The translations under genes and the position numbers were made by a program. A DNA stretch of 64,000 nucleotides from an uncultured Eubacteriales bacterium (GTDB taxonomy: Bacteria > Bacillota > Clostridia > Oscillospirales > Acutalibacteraceae). The stretch is taken from contig CAKUBN010000006.1 of the NCBI GenBank assembly GCA_934643185.1, positions 1 to 64,000 on the forward strand. Reading direction: 5' to 3'. Below are positions 1-8,723 of this stretch, piece by piece. Position 1 is the first letter of the stretch; the number at the start of each line of letters is the position of its first letter. The notes below the pieces were generated by a model. It was not told where the DNA came from. It saw only the letters and a list, made by a program, of their open reading frames with translations, and made no database searches.

Positions 1-25
1 TCTATTTTTGTCCAAAATCGATTCA

Positions 26-60
26 AAACCCCAGTTTTGCCTGACACAAAACTGGGGTTT
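26..60 (-). terminator. Probable gyrA terminator hairpin
   Basis: A 14-bp perfect inverted repeat (26-39 with 47-60, 7-nt loop) lies about 60 bases past the gyrA stop. Read on the minus strand the stem ends in four T residues. It is the better of two candidates for ending gyrA transcription. Confidence 0.5.
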
Positions 61-72
61 CTCGACGGTCTG

Positions 73-105
73 AGAGCGCTGATCTTTTGATCAACGCTCT
101 TTTTT
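73..105 (+). terminator. Hairpin with plus-strand T-tract
   Basis: AGAGCG (73-78) and TGATC (80-84) pair with GATCA (89-93) and CGCTCT (95-100), followed by TTTTT on the plus strand. The T-tract orientation suits a plus-strand gene arriving from left of the window. It is only 14 bases from the gyrA stop and may work in both directions. Confidence 0.5.
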
Positions 106-118
106 ATTGCCCGGAAAA

Positions 119-2677
119 TTATTCTTCCGTGGTCTCTTCTGTTTCTTCGCTTTCGTCGTCAACGACGTCTTCCGCTTCTGTTACGGGCTCGTCTTCGCCC
201 TCTTCGGCGGTGCCGTCATCTTCTACGGCGCTGATCTCTTCCTCGTCGTCATGCGGGGCACGGGCCATGGTAATGACACGGCTGCCCTCGTTGACCTTCA
301 TCACGCGGACGCCCTTGCTGGGACGTGCGCAGACGCGGATGGAACCGGCTTCGATGCGGATAATGACGCCGTCATCGGCGATGAGGATGATGTCGTCATC
401 GAGGTCAACGACCTTGATGGCCGCAACGTTGCCGTATTTTTCGACGTGGTAGTTGAGGATGCCCATGCCGCCGCGGTGCTGCAGGCGGTAATCCTCGGGG
501 TTCGAGAGGCGGCCGTAGCCGGTCTCGGAGACCGTGAGCACAAGGCCGTTTTCACGCAGGACGCTCATGCCGACCACGACGTCGCCCTCTGCAAGGCGGA
601 TAGCGCGCACGCCGCGGGCCTGGCGGCCCATTTCGCGCACGTCGGTCTCGTGGAAGCGAATGACCTTGCCGAAGCGTGTAGCAACGAGCAGATCGTCGCT
701 GCCGCTTGTCAGGCGCACCCAGCTGAGCTCGTCGTCATCGGCGAGGTCGAGCGCAATGAGACCGTTTTTACGCACATTGCGGAATGCGGAAAGCGCGACG
801 CGCTTGATGACGGCGTTCTTTGTGACCATAGTGAGGAAGTGATCCTCTTCCTCGGACTTTGTGACGCGCAGCATAGAGGTGATGCGCTCCTCGGGCTCCA
901 GCGGCAGCAGGTTCGTGATATTCATGCCGCGGCTTGTGCGGGAGCCCTCCGGGATCTCGTAGCATTTGAGGCGGTACACGCGGCCTCTGTCGGAGAAGAA
1001 CAGCACATAATCATGCGAATTTGCAATGAACAGCTCGCTTGCAACGTCTTCCTCGCGGCGGCTCATGCCGGAAATGCCGCGGCCGCCGCGGCGCTGTGTG
1101 CGGTACGTGTCGAGCGTCTGGCGCTTTACGTAGCCGAAGTTCGTCAAGGTTAAGACGCAGTCTTCCTCCGGGATGAGGTCTTCCACATCCATTTCGCCGG
1201 AAATGGCGGCGATCTCCGTGCGGCGCTCGTCACCGAAGCGCTTTTTCATCTCCATGGCTTCATCCTTGATGATGCCGTAGCGGCGCGCTTCGCTTGCGAT
1301 GATGTCGAGGAAATCGGCGATCTTCAGGCGCAGTGCGGCAAGCTCTTCCTCAAGCTTTGTTCTCTCAAGGCCGGTGAGCTGGCCGAGACGCATCTGCACA
1401 ATGGCCTGCGCCTGCACGTCGTCAAGGCCAAAGCGCTCCATGAGGGCGATTTTGCCTTCCGGGATAGACTTGGAGTTTCTCAAAATAGCGATGACTTCAT
1501 CGATGAAGTCGAGTGCGATCATGAGACCTTCCAGAATGTGGGCGCGCTCCTGCGCCTTTTTGAGGTCGAACTGCGTGCGGCGCAGCACGACCTCGCTCTG
1601 GAACTTGATATATTCCTGCAGAATATCGCGCAGGGTGAGCGTTCTCGGCTGGCCGTCCACGATGGCCAGCATAATGACGCCGAACGTGACCTGCATCTGT
1701 GTGAGCGAATACAGGTGGTTCAAAACGAGCTGCGGGGAGGCCTCGCGCTTGATATCGATGGCAATGTGCATACCGTTGCGGTCGGAGTGATCGTCGATAT
1801 TCGAAATGCCGTCGATGCGCTTATCCTTGACGAGCTCGGCGATGTTTTCAATGAGTCTTGCCTTGTTGACCTGATACGGCAGCTCCGTGACGACGATCTG
1901 GTAGCGGCCGTTCGGCTTTTCCACGATCTCTGCGCGGGCGCGCACGTAAATTCTGCCGCGGCCGGTACCGTATGCGGCGCGGATGCCGCTGCGGCCCATG
2001 ATGATGCCGCCGGTCGGGAAATCCGGGCCCTTAATGTACTGCATGAGGCCGTCAAGGTCGATATCGGGGTTATCCACCATGGCGCAGACGCCGTCTAAGA
2101 CCTCGCCCATGTTGTGTGGCGGGATGTTCGTCGCCATGCCGACGGCGATACCCGTGGAGCCGTTTACGAGAATATTCGGGAAATGAGAGGGCAGCACGTT
2201 CGGCTCTTTCAAACGGTCGTCGTAGTTTGGGGAGAAATCGACCGTATCCTTCTCAATGTCTTTCAGCATTTCCACAGAAAGCTTGCTCATGCGGGCCTCT
2301 GTGTAACGGTATGCAGCAGGCGGGTCACCGTCTACGGAACCGAAGTTGCCGTGGCCGTCGACGAGCATATAGCGCATGGAGAAATCCTGCGCAAGGCGCA
2401 CCAGCGCGTCATAGACCGAAGCATCGCCGTGCGGATGGTAGCGGCCCAGCACGGAACCGACGGTATCCGCGCACTTTCTGTAAGCCTTTTCCGGCCACAG
2501 AGCGTTTTCATACATGGTGTAGAGAATGCGGCGGTGAACCGGCTTTAAGCCGTCGCGCACGTCCGGCAGCGCACGCTGCACGATAACGGACATGGAGTAA
2601 TCGAGGAACGACGTCTCCATGATCTCTCTGAGGTCCACCTGTATGAGGTTTTCCTTCTTTTCTTCCATATTATCCAT
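119..2677 (-). CDS. gyrA: DNA gyrase subunit A
   Basis: Catalytic breakage-reunion subunit of gyrase, 852 aa, which with GyrB introduces negative supercoils ahead of replication forks. The N-terminal winged-helix/tower region holds the catalytic tyrosine Y125 in AAYRYTEARM. The beta-pinwheel C-terminal domain carries the GyrA-box QRRGGRG at residues 528-534, which separates it from ParC. The quinolone-determining segment reads GDASVYD, with Ala86 where E. coli has Ser83 and Asp90 where it has Asp87. The last ~40 residues are a strongly acidic tail. The start at 2677 has AAAGGA 10 nt upstream; a second in-frame ATG at 2668 is possible. It follows gyrB by 21 nt and is probably co-transcribed with it. 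Confidence 0.97.
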   Translation of the reverse strand: MDNMEEKKENLIQVDLREIMETSFLDYSMSVIVQRALPDVRDGLKPVHRRILYTMYENALWPEKAYRKCADTVGSVLGRYHPHGDASVYDALVRLAQDFSMRYMLVDGHGNFGSVDGDPPAAYRYTEARMSKLSVEMLKDIEKDTVDFSPNYDDRLKEPNVLPSHFPNILVNGSTGIAVGMATNIPPHNMGEVLDGVCAMVDNPDIDLDGLMQYIKGPDFPTGGIIMGRSGIRAAYGTGRGRIYVRARAEIVEKPNGRYQIVVTELPYQVNKARLIENIAELVKDKRIDGISNIDDHSDRNGMHIAIDIKREASPQLVLNHLYSLTQMQVTFGVIMLAIVDGQPRTLTLRDILQEYIKFQSEVVLRRTQFDLKKAQERAHILEGLMIALDFIDEVIAILRNSKSIPEGKIALMERFGLDDVQAQAIVQMRLGQLTGLERTKLEEELAALRLKIADFLDIIASEARRYGIIKDEAMEMKKRFGDERRTEIAAISGEMDVEDLIPEEDCVLTLTNFGYVKRQTLDTYRTQRRGGRGISGMSRREEDVASELFIANSHDYVLFFSDRGRVYRLKCYEIPEGSRTSRGMNITNLLPLEPEERITSMLRVTKSEEEDHFLTMVTKNAVIKRVALSAFRNVRKNGLIALDLADDDELSWVRLTSGSDDLLVATRFGKVIRFHETDVREMGRQARGVRAIRLAEGDVVVGMSVLRENGLVLTVSETGYGRLSNPEDYRLQHRGGMGILNYHVEKYGNVAAIKVVDLDDDIILIADDGVIIRIEAGSIRVCARPSKGVRVMKVNEGSRVITMARAPHDDEEEISAVEDDGTAEEGEDEPVTEAEDVVDDESEETEETTEE

Positions 2678-2698
2678 TGCTTGCTGATCCTTTCGCGC

Positions 2699-4660
2699 TT
2701 AAATGTCCAGATTCTTTACGTACTTTGCGTTGCGCTCAATGAACTCGCGGCGCGGCTCTACCTTATCGCCCATCAAAATGGTGAAGATCTCGTCCGCCTG
2801 TGCGGCGTCGCTCGGCGTGACCTGCAGCATGACGCGGGTCTCCGGGTTCATGGTCGTTTCCCACAACTGCTCGGAGTCCATTTCACCAAGGCCTTTGTAA
2901 CGCTGAATATCGTAGCCGCTCTGCAGCTGCGCCATGATCTCATCGCGCTCGTTGTCGGTATAGGCGTAGTAGTGGCGCTTGTTCTTCGTGATGCGGAACA
3001 GCGGCGGCTGTGCGATATACACGTGGCCCTCTTCGACAAGCGGGCGCATGTAGCGGTAGAAGAATGTTAAAAGCAAAGTGCGGATGTGCGAGCCGTCGAC
3101 ATCGGCATCGGCCATGATGATGACGCGGCCGTAACGGAGCTTATTCAAATCGAATTCTTCGCCGATGCCCGTGCCGAGCGCCGTGATGACCGGCATGAGC
3201 TTATCGTTGCCGTAAACGCGGTCTAAGCGTGCTTTCTCAACGTTCAGCATTTTACCCCACAGGGGGAGGATCGCCTGAAATTTGCGGTCTCTGCCGCCCT
3301 TTGCGGAGCCGCCTGCGGAATCGCCCTCGACGATGTAAATTTCGGTCTCTTCCGGGTTGCGGGACTGGCAGTCTGCAAGCTTGCCAGGCAGGGTTGCATT
3401 TTCGAGCGCAGATTTGCGGCGCACAAGGTCTCTCGCCTTTCTGGCCGCTTCTCTTGCGCGGGAAGCCGCCATGGCCTTGTCGAAAATGGCGCGTGCGACG
3501 GCGGGGTTCTCTTCAAGGAACGTCATCAGCTTGTCGCTCATCAAATTGCTGACAAGGCCGCTGATCTCCGTATTGCCGAGCTTACCCTTCGTCTGTCCCT
3601 CAAACTGGGCCTCCTTTACTTTTACGCTGATGACGCACGTGAGGCCCTCGCGCACGTCCTCGCCGGAAAGGTTTTTATCGGATTCTTTTAAGATGTTGTA
3701 CTTTCTTGCGTAATCGTTCATCACGCGCGTTAAGGCGCGCTTAAAGCCGTCTTCGTGCGTACCGCCGTCCACGGTGTGGATGTTGTTCGCAAAGGACAGG
3801 ATGAGCTCGTTAAAGCTATCCGTATACTGCATGGCGATCTCGCAGGTGGAGTTGTTGTCCGGCGCAGTGGCGGAGAAATAAATGACATCCGGGTGGATGA
3901 CCTCCACGGCTTTTTTGCGGTTCAGATATTCCACAAAGCTCGCTACGCCGCCCTCATAGTGGAAACGGTCGCTTTTGATGTTCTCCGGGTCGCGCTCATC
4001 GGTGAGGATGATATTGACGCCGGCGTTCAAAAACGCCTGCTCGCGCAGACGCGTTTCGAGCGTAGTAAAATCGTACACGGTGGTTTCTTTGAAGATCTCG
4101 GGGTCAGCCTTAAACGTGACCGTGGTGCCCGTCTGCTCCGGGTTTTCGACGGGGCCGAGATCCTGCAGGTCATATTCCGCGTTGCCGCGTGCAAAGCGCT
4201 GGCGGTACAGATGGCCGCCCTGGCGCACCTCGACCTCCAGCCACGTGGAAAGCGCGTTGACAACGGAAGCGCCAACGCCGTGCAGACCGCCGGAGACCTT
4301 GTAGCCGCCGCCGCCGAACTTGCCGCCGGCATGCAGGATGGTGTACACGACCGTCACGGCCGGCAGACCCGTCTGGTGCTGCACACCGACCGGCACGCCG
4401 CGGCCGTTATCCTGCACGCAGATGATATCGCCCGGCAGGATGCGCACATCGATGCGGTCGCAGTAGCCTGCAAGCGCTTCATCGATGGCGTTATCGACGA
4501 TCTCGTAAACGAGGTGGTGCAGACCGCGCGGGCCGGTGGAGCCGATGTACATGCCCGGGCGCTTGCGGACTGCCTCCAGGCCCTCAAGGACCTGTATTTG
4601 ATCCGAATCGTAATTCGTATCCACATGCGTCATTTCGTTAATATCCATATTAACTCTCAT
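2699..4660 (-). CDS. gyrB: DNA gyrase subunit B
   Basis: ATPase subunit of gyrase. The GHKL fold is shown by EIVDNAIDEA and by GGLHGVGASVVNALS. The TOPRIM domain has EGDSAGGSA (E445 in this numbering), PLWGK and DADVDGSHI, and the C-terminal GyrA-binding part has RYKGLGEMDSEQLW. I start at ATG 4660 (653 aa), where AAGGA sits very close upstream. ATG 4648 (649 aa) is an equally reasonable start, and the open frame continues upstream to 4723 without family similarity. A good minus-strand promoter lies 130 bases upstream. RecF, RemB and the small zinc-ribbon gene precede it in the same direction. Confidence 0.96.
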   Translation of the reverse strand: MRVNMDINEMTHVDTNYDSDQIQVLEGLEAVRKRPGMYIGSTGPRGLHHLVYEIVDNAIDEALAGYCDRIDVRILPGDIICVQDNGRGVPVGVQHQTGLPAVTVVYTILHAGGKFGGGGYKVSGGLHGVGASVVNALSTWLEVEVRQGGHLYRQRFARGNAEYDLQDLGPVENPEQTGTTVTFKADPEIFKETTVYDFTTLETRLREQAFLNAGVNIILTDERDPENIKSDRFHYEGGVASFVEYLNRKKAVEVIHPDVIYFSATAPDNNSTCEIAMQYTDSFNELILSFANNIHTVDGGTHEDGFKRALTRVMNDYARKYNILKESDKNLSGEDVREGLTCVISVKVKEAQFEGQTKGKLGNTEISGLVSNLMSDKLMTFLEENPAVARAIFDKAMAASRAREAARKARDLVRRKSALENATLPGKLADCQSRNPEETEIYIVEGDSAGGSAKGGRDRKFQAILPLWGKMLNVEKARLDRVYGNDKLMPVITALGTGIGEEFDLNKLRYGRVIIMADADVDGSHIRTLLLTFFYRYMRPLVEEGHVYIAQPPLFRITKNKRHYYAYTDNERDEIMAQLQSGYDIQRYKGLGEMDSEQLWETTMNPETRVMLQVTPSDAAQADEIFTILMGDKVEPRREFIERNAKYVKNLDI

Positions 4661-4794
4661 TTTCCTTTCTTCGGCACGAAAACGCCGAATGTGTTTTGTG
4701 CCTTTGAAATAAAAGACATTCATTCGTTATCCATTCAAAGAGAAACGCCGCCTGTTTGATTTGTGCGGTTTCGCAGGCGGTTATCTTTATATAT

Positions 4795-4823
4795 AGTATA
4801 GTACAAAACGGTAAAATTTACAA
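4795..4823 (-). promoter_or_regulatory. Probable gyrB-gyrA promoter
   Basis: On the minus strand TTGTAA (4818-4823), a 17-nt spacer and TATACT (4795-4800) form a sigma-A-type promoter. It is separated from the upstream genes by the structured repeat at 5.0-5.2 kb, so gyrBA probably form their own transcription unit. Confidence 0.6.
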
Positions 4824-5017
4824 GGTTATTTTTGAAAAATGTCCGCCAAAAGCTTAGATTTTCTGCGGTTTTTTACGCATAAACATACAAAAGCGTGCAT
4901 ATTTGAATTTGTGTGCGCCTTTCCCCTCTTTTCTGCGGTTTTTCAGCCAATAGAAGTGCAAAAAGAGCCGCCCGAAATTCGCATTTGGACAGCTCTTTTT
5001 TGAAGATTTTGAGATTA

Positions 5018-5210
5018 AAAAAGGCGGCTTTTAGCCGCCTTTCAAGGGACCCCCTAATTGGGTCCCTTACAGCTAAACTGTCCCCCGGACAGTTTAGCTT
5101 ATCCTCCTGATTTTTAGGTAGGCAAAAGGATTTCGCTTTCTGCGGAAAGCGACTTAGGGCGCTGCCCCGAGACCCCACAGCCTTTTGAAAAAGGCTGGCG
5201 AAAACTTTTA
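5018..5210 (-). repeat. Structured intergenic repeat, copy A
   Basis: Minus-oriented copy of the dispersed hairpin element also found at 24546-24760 and 62015-62230. In minus reading it has a hairpin related to AGCCTTTTTCAAAAGGCT, a GCTTTC/GAAAGC hairpin, and the conserved single-stranded block around TTTTGCCTA..ATCAGGA (near 5105-5126). A perfect 13-bp stem with 3-nt loop follows (5071-5083 with 5087-5099), then a 9-bp stem with 7-nt loop (5044-5052 with 5060-5068), then a GGCGGC/GCCGCC hairpin (5020-5042). It lies past the 3' end of the zinc-ribbon gene and before the gyrB promoter. It could be an RNA element or a MITE/REP-like mobile repeat. Confidence 0.7.
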
Positions 5211-5231
5211 CGTCTCGCCTTTCGTCAGAAC

Positions 5232-5702
5232 TCAGACGCGTCGGTTCACTCTGCGCTCCGGCTCGTTATTTTCTCTGTATCTGCCCGTATTCATCTCCGT
5301 AAACGTATCGTCGCGGCGCGGGGCGCGTCTTTCCGGCTCTGCACTGCGCGGTGCCTGCCGCGGCGCTTCACGCGAGGCTTCGCGTTGTACTCTGCGGATG
5401 ACAGGGCGCTTTAAATACACCGTGAAAAGGCTTAAAAGGAAGAAAATTGCAAATGGGATGAAAATTTGCAGGCACGTGAACAGCTCGATATCATCCAAGA
5501 CGAATTTATGGAAGAAATAGATGCACACGCCGGCGCAGATGGCCAGCACGGCGAACACGTACACGAGCGGAGAAAGATAGATATTGGAGATGCCGCCGCA
5601 GCGCGGGCATTTATACTCGCCCTCACGCTTTAATCTCCACGTGCGGATGAGGTTTACATGCTTTCTGCAATACGGACAGGTGGGAATGCCGAAATACTGC
5701 AT
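5232..5702 (-). CDS. Zinc-ribbon two-helix membrane protein, unknown function
   Basis: 156 aa, family not recognised. The N-terminus has two CxxC pairs (C9/C12 and C32/C35) forming a likely zinc ribbon. Two hydrophobic segments at about residues 44-66 and 74-97 are probably membrane helices. The C-terminal ~50 residues are very rich in Arg, Glu and Pro and probably disordered and cytoplasmic. It starts 18 nt after the remB stop, so it belongs to the recF-remB transcription unit. Position near RemB and the replication genes says nothing firm about its role. Confidence 0.75.
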   Translation of the reverse strand: MQYFGIPTCPYCRKHVNLIRTWRLKREGEYKCPRCGGISNIYLSPLVYVFAVLAICAGVCIYFFHKFVLDDIELFTCLQIFIPFAIFFLLSLFTVYLKRPVIRRVQREASREAPRQAPRSAEPERRAPRRDDTFTEMNTGRYRENNEPERRVNRRV

Positions 5703-5720
5703 AAATGAAGTTCCTTTCTG

Positions 5721-6014
5721 TTACAGTCCCTTGGCGTGCGGTTTCAGCGCAATGCCGCCGATCTCCGCGCGGGAGCGTTTTAAAAGCGTTGCCGGAGCGA
5801 TCTGCGTGATATATACGCGCTCGCCGCCGATATAATCCCTGCACACGACAATGGAACGCGGCAGGTCATAGCACACGTCTTCCACAAGGTTTTCTTTTTG
5901 TGCGCGCTTTAAAAAATCGCGCGTTGCGCCGGAGACTGTGGTGTTTTCCATATCGAAAATGCCCACAACGTCTTCTTCGCGCACCACAACGCCCATGCCA
6001 AGGTGAATATACAT
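5721..6014 (-). CDS. remB: DUF370 / RemB-type regulator
   Basis: 97 aa when started at ATG 6014, which has AAGGAG with a 6-nt spacer and gives the family-typical start MYIHLG. The longer frame from 6056 lacks such a site. The sequence (VVREEDVVGIFDMENTT...SRAEIGGIALK) matches the DUF370 family, whose Bacillus members RemA and YaaB/RemB regulate extracellular-matrix genes; RemA is a DNA-binding ring-former. The position between recF and gyrB is the same as yaaB in Bacillus subtilis. DNA binding here is inferred from the family. Confidence 0.85.
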   Translation of the reverse strand: MYIHLGMGVVVREEDVVGIFDMENTTVSGATRDFLKRAQKENLVEDVCYDLPRSIVVCRDYIGGERVYITQIAPATLLKRSRAEIGGIALKPHAKGL

Positions 6015-6040
6015 ACCGTGCTCCTTATCATACCACAGGT

Positions 6041-7207
6041 TTACTCGCTTTCGCAAGTCGACGCTTCATTTTCCGAACGCGCTTTCCCTGCTTTTTCGTC
6101 CGTATCCTGCCGCACCGCGCCTTTTTCCACATAAAATCCGCGTCCCGTTTCCATCAGACGCACGGTCTCCGGGTCGCAGCACGTGATGAACACCTGCCGC
6201 CCATCGAGGTGGTTCAAAAGGTAATCGCGGCGGCTCATGTCAAGCTCGCTCATCACGTCATCGAGCAGGATAACGGGGCGCTCGCCGGTTTTTTGGTGCA
6301 GAATGTCGGCCTCCGCAAGCTTTAACGCCAGTACGATGCTGCGCTGCTGCCCCTGCGAACCGAACGTTCTGGCGGAAAGCCCATCTATGGTGAGGGTCAA
6401 ATCATCTCTGTGTGGGCCGACCGATGTAAATCCCGCGCGGGTATCGGCATTTCTGGCGTTTTTCAGTGCTTCGAAAAACCGCTCGGCGATCTCCGTTTTC
6501 GTCTCCGCACCGCCAAACGGCGCGTAGGAAAGCGTGATCTCTTCCCGGTTTTTCGCGATGCCCCGGTAAATTTCCGCCGCGCGCGGCTCCAGATCTTTGC
6601 AGAACGCGGCGCGCTCCTGCACGACCTCCGTGCCGAACAGAACAAGGCGTTCGTCCCAGATATCGAGCGTATCGATGAGCTCCGGGTGGCGCGGAATGTC
6701 CTTTAAAAGCGCGTTGCGCTGCATGAGCGCTTTATTATAATGCGCCAAAACGCGCGTAAACGCCGGGCGAGACTGGCACAAAGCACCGTCCAAAAACGCG
6801 CGGCGACGCGAAGGGCCTTCCTTAACGAGCAAAAGGTGCTCCGGCGAAAAAATGACCGCGCAGAACTTGCCCACAAGCGCCGAGCCGGTCTTTTTCTCCA
6901 CACCGTTGATGGTGCTGGAGCGTCGGCCGTCGCGCAGGTCGAGCCTCAATTCCTGCTCGCGCCCTTCTGTGAACAGCGTCATGGAAAGCGAGGCCGCAGG
7001 CGCATTTTTACCGTCTTTTAAAACCGGCAGCTCGCTGTCTTTTGTGCCGCGGAACGAATGCCCGCCCGTAAAAAGCCAGATGGCTTCAAGCAAATTGGTT
7101 TTGCCCTGGGCGTTGCTGCCGTGAATGACATTGATGGTCTCGCCGGGGAAAATTTCGCCCGGGCACAGATTCCGGAAATTTTCAAAGCCGAGGCGCAGTA
7201 CGTTCAC
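6041..7207 (-). CDS. recF: DNA replication and repair protein RecF
   Basis: 388-aa SMC-like ATPase of the RecFOR pathway, which helps load RecA at single-strand gaps. Walker A is GSNAQGKT (30-37). The ABC signature region is GSQGQQRSIVLALKLAEADIL and Walker B is PVILLDDVMSELD. The N-terminus matches the family start. The last ~25 residues are a charged extension past the usual end. It starts 4 nt after the yaaA stop and ends 26 nt before remB, so the three genes look co-transcribed. Confidence 0.96.
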   Translation of the reverse strand: MNVLRLGFENFRNLCPGEIFPGETINVIHGSNAQGKTNLLEAIWLFTGGHSFRGTKDSELPVLKDGKNAPAASLSMTLFTEGREQELRLDLRDGRRSSTINGVEKKTGSALVGKFCAVIFSPEHLLLVKEGPSRRRAFLDGALCQSRPAFTRVLAHYNKALMQRNALLKDIPRHPELIDTLDIWDERLVLFGTEVVQERAAFCKDLEPRAAEIYRGIAKNREEITLSYAPFGGAETKTEIAERFFEALKNARNADTRAGFTSVGPHRDDLTLTIDGLSARTFGSQGQQRSIVLALKLAEADILHQKTGERPVILLDDVMSELDMSRRDYLLNHLDGRQVFITCCDPETVRLMETGRGFYVEKGAVRQDTDEKAGKARSENEASTCESE

Positions 7208-7211
7208 CGGC

Positions 7212-7433
7212 TCATTCCTCCACTTTCACCGTATAGCGGCCGTTATTGTATTCGGCATAGTCGCCGTCGCGCATTTTTTTGCCGCGCATGGTGCAGACTT
7301 CACCGTTTACTTTGACTTCGCCGTTTTGAATGACGAATTTTGCCTGCCCGCCGGTATCCAGCGCACCGCCGAGCTTCAAGAGCGCATCCAAGCGGATGAA
7401 CTCCGTTGTGATCGTAATGATCTCATTTTTCAT
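7212..7433 (-). CDS. yaaA: S4-domain RNA-binding protein YaaA
   Basis: 73 aa. A single S4-like RNA-binding domain (FIRLDALLKLGGALDTGGQAK...GEVKVNGEV). It holds the usual place between dnaN and recF. B. subtilis YaaA has been linked to 50S ribosome assembly; here the role is inferred from family and position. AAAGGA lies about 12 nt upstream of the ATG. Confidence 0.88.
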   Translation of the reverse strand: MKNEIITITTEFIRLDALLKLGGALDTGGQAKFVIQNGEVKVNGEVCTMRGKKMRDGDYAEYNNGRYTVKVEE

Positions 7434-7469
7434 AATCTATTGAATCCTTTAGAAAAATAAATTGAATGT

Positions 7470-7514
7470 ATAAATTTTATATTTGCTTAAACGCTAAGAC
7501 TGTATAAAATTTAT
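7470..7514. repeat. AT-rich 12-bp inverted repeat upstream of yaaA-recF
   Basis: ATAAATTTTATA (7470-7481) and TATAAAATTTAT (7503-7514) are a perfect inverted repeat with a 21-nt spacer, 37 bases upstream of the yaaA start. It may form a hairpin in the dnaN-yaaA transcript or act as an operator. A weak minus-strand promoter candidate (TTGTAA-19-TATAAA) lies just upstream. Confidence 0.4.
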
Positions 7515-7608
7515 TTTATAATTTTAGCACCGAGATTTTTTACAAATTGAGTGTTTCACAGAATTCACGAATTTGTCCATGAGTGGCAAACAGCGCGTGA
7601 AATGTAAA

Positions 7609-8715
7609 TCACATTTCGCTGCGCAGGCGCACCGGCAGGACGAGGAACGAGAACGCGTCGCCTTCCTTCGGCAGAACGAGCATCGGACTGATCGGGCCGC
7701 CGAGCTGCAGGCGAACTTCGTCGGTCTCCGCCGCGCGGAGCGCATCGAGCAAATATTTGTTGTTGAAGCCGATCTCAAGCTGGTCGCCGGAAATTTCCGC
7801 CGCGATCTGATCGGTCGCGCGGCCCATGGTCGTAGTGCAGAACAATTTCACGGTGTCGTCGCCGATCACGCAGCGGACCGGGCTTTTCAGGCGGTCGGTG
7901 ATGAGGAGAGAAACGCGCTCAACACTTTCGATCATCGTGCGGGTCGAAACGAGCGCCTCGGTTTTTTTGTCCTTCGGCAGCGCCGACTTGTAATCGAGGA
8001 ATTCACCCTCGAGCAAAGCGGAAATAACCGTGTAATTATCGATGCGGAACAAAATGTGTCGGCGGCTCGGGCAGATCTCTACTTCGCCTTCGCTGTCCTT
8101 TAAGAGCTTGAGCACTTCAGAAAGTGTCTTTCCGGGAACGACAAATTCGATATTGTTCGAGAAATTGATTGCTTCGCGGCGTAGGGCTAAGCGGTAGCCG
8201 TCGACCGACACAACGTCCAAATTTCCGTTGTCGATTTTGAACAAACTGCCCTGATGGATCGGTTTTGCGGTGCTGTCCGCGACGGCGAAAAGCGTTTGGC
8301 GGATCATGCTTTTTAGCAGTTCCTGTGGCATTTTTATGGTTTCAGCATCGGTAATTTTCGGCAGTTCCGGGAATTCGGCCGGATCCATGCCGATGATGGT
8401 GAAGCAGCTTACGCCGGAGGTGATGGTGGCGGTGTTGCGGTCGTCCACGTCAATGGTGATGTCCTCGTCCGGCGAACGGCGGACGATTTCTGCGAACAAC
8501 TTTGCAGTGAGGATGATCGCGCCCGGCGCGGAAATGATGGCGGGCAGCTCAGTCTGCATGCCGATTTCGAGATCGTAGGCGGTCAAAAGCAGACGGTTTT
8601 CCTCGCTGCGGATGAGGATGCCTTCGAGCGCCGGAATGGAAGTTTTGGCGGAAACCGCTCTTTGCAGATTGGTTACGGCTTCATTCAACAATCTTTTTTC
8701 TACGGTGAATTTCAT
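7609..8715 (-). CDS. dnaN: DNA polymerase III beta subunit (sliding clamp)
   Basis: 368 aa from ATG 8715 (MKFTVEKRLLNEAVTNLQRAV), the family-typical start with GGAAG about 11 nt upstream. The frame extends upstream to 8799 but that part resembles no clamp. Three clamp repeats are recognisable, and the C-terminus VLPVRLRSE matches the usual VMPMRL. It tethers polymerase III to DNA. It is separated from dnaA by 540 bp holding the unwinding region of the origin. A perfect DnaA box touches its start codon. Confidence 0.97.
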   Translation of the reverse strand: MKFTVEKRLLNEAVTNLQRAVSAKTSIPALEGILIRSEENRLLLTAYDLEIGMQTELPAIISAPGAIILTAKLFAEIVRRSPDEDITIDVDDRNTATITSGVSCFTIIGMDPAEFPELPKITDAETIKMPQELLKSMIRQTLFAVADSTAKPIHQGSLFKIDNGNLDVVSVDGYRLALRREAINFSNNIEFVVPGKTLSEVLKLLKDSEGEVEICPSRRHILFRIDNYTVISALLEGEFLDYKSALPKDKKTEALVSTRTMIESVERVSLLITDRLKSPVRCVIGDDTVKLFCTTTMGRATDQIAAEISGDQLEIGFNNKYLLDALRAAETDEVRLQLGGPISPMLVLPKEGDAFSFLVLPVRLRSEM

Positions 8716-8723
8716 GTGGATAA
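8715..8723 (-). promoter_or_regulatory. Perfect DnaA box at the dnaN start codon
   Basis: TTATCCACA on the minus strand, an exact consensus DnaA box. Its last A is the first base of the dnaN ATG, and it lies just after the GGAAG ribosome binding site. DnaA bound here would sit on the dnaN translation start region of the DNA. Confidence 0.7.

Noticed and set aside
107..1153. Long open frames on the plus strand opposite gyrA, and similar antisense frames opposite gyrB, oppA (563 codons), guaB (490), secY (395) and serS (482)
   Set aside because: They mirror well-conserved genes with GC-rich third positions, lack placed ribosome binding sites and read as low-complexity Ala/His/Asp/Val-rich sequence.
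4660..4723. Longer gyrB N-terminus from 4723
   Set aside because: The extra 21 residues (MNVFYFKGTKHIRRF...) do not resemble GyrB and lack a placed ribosome binding site.
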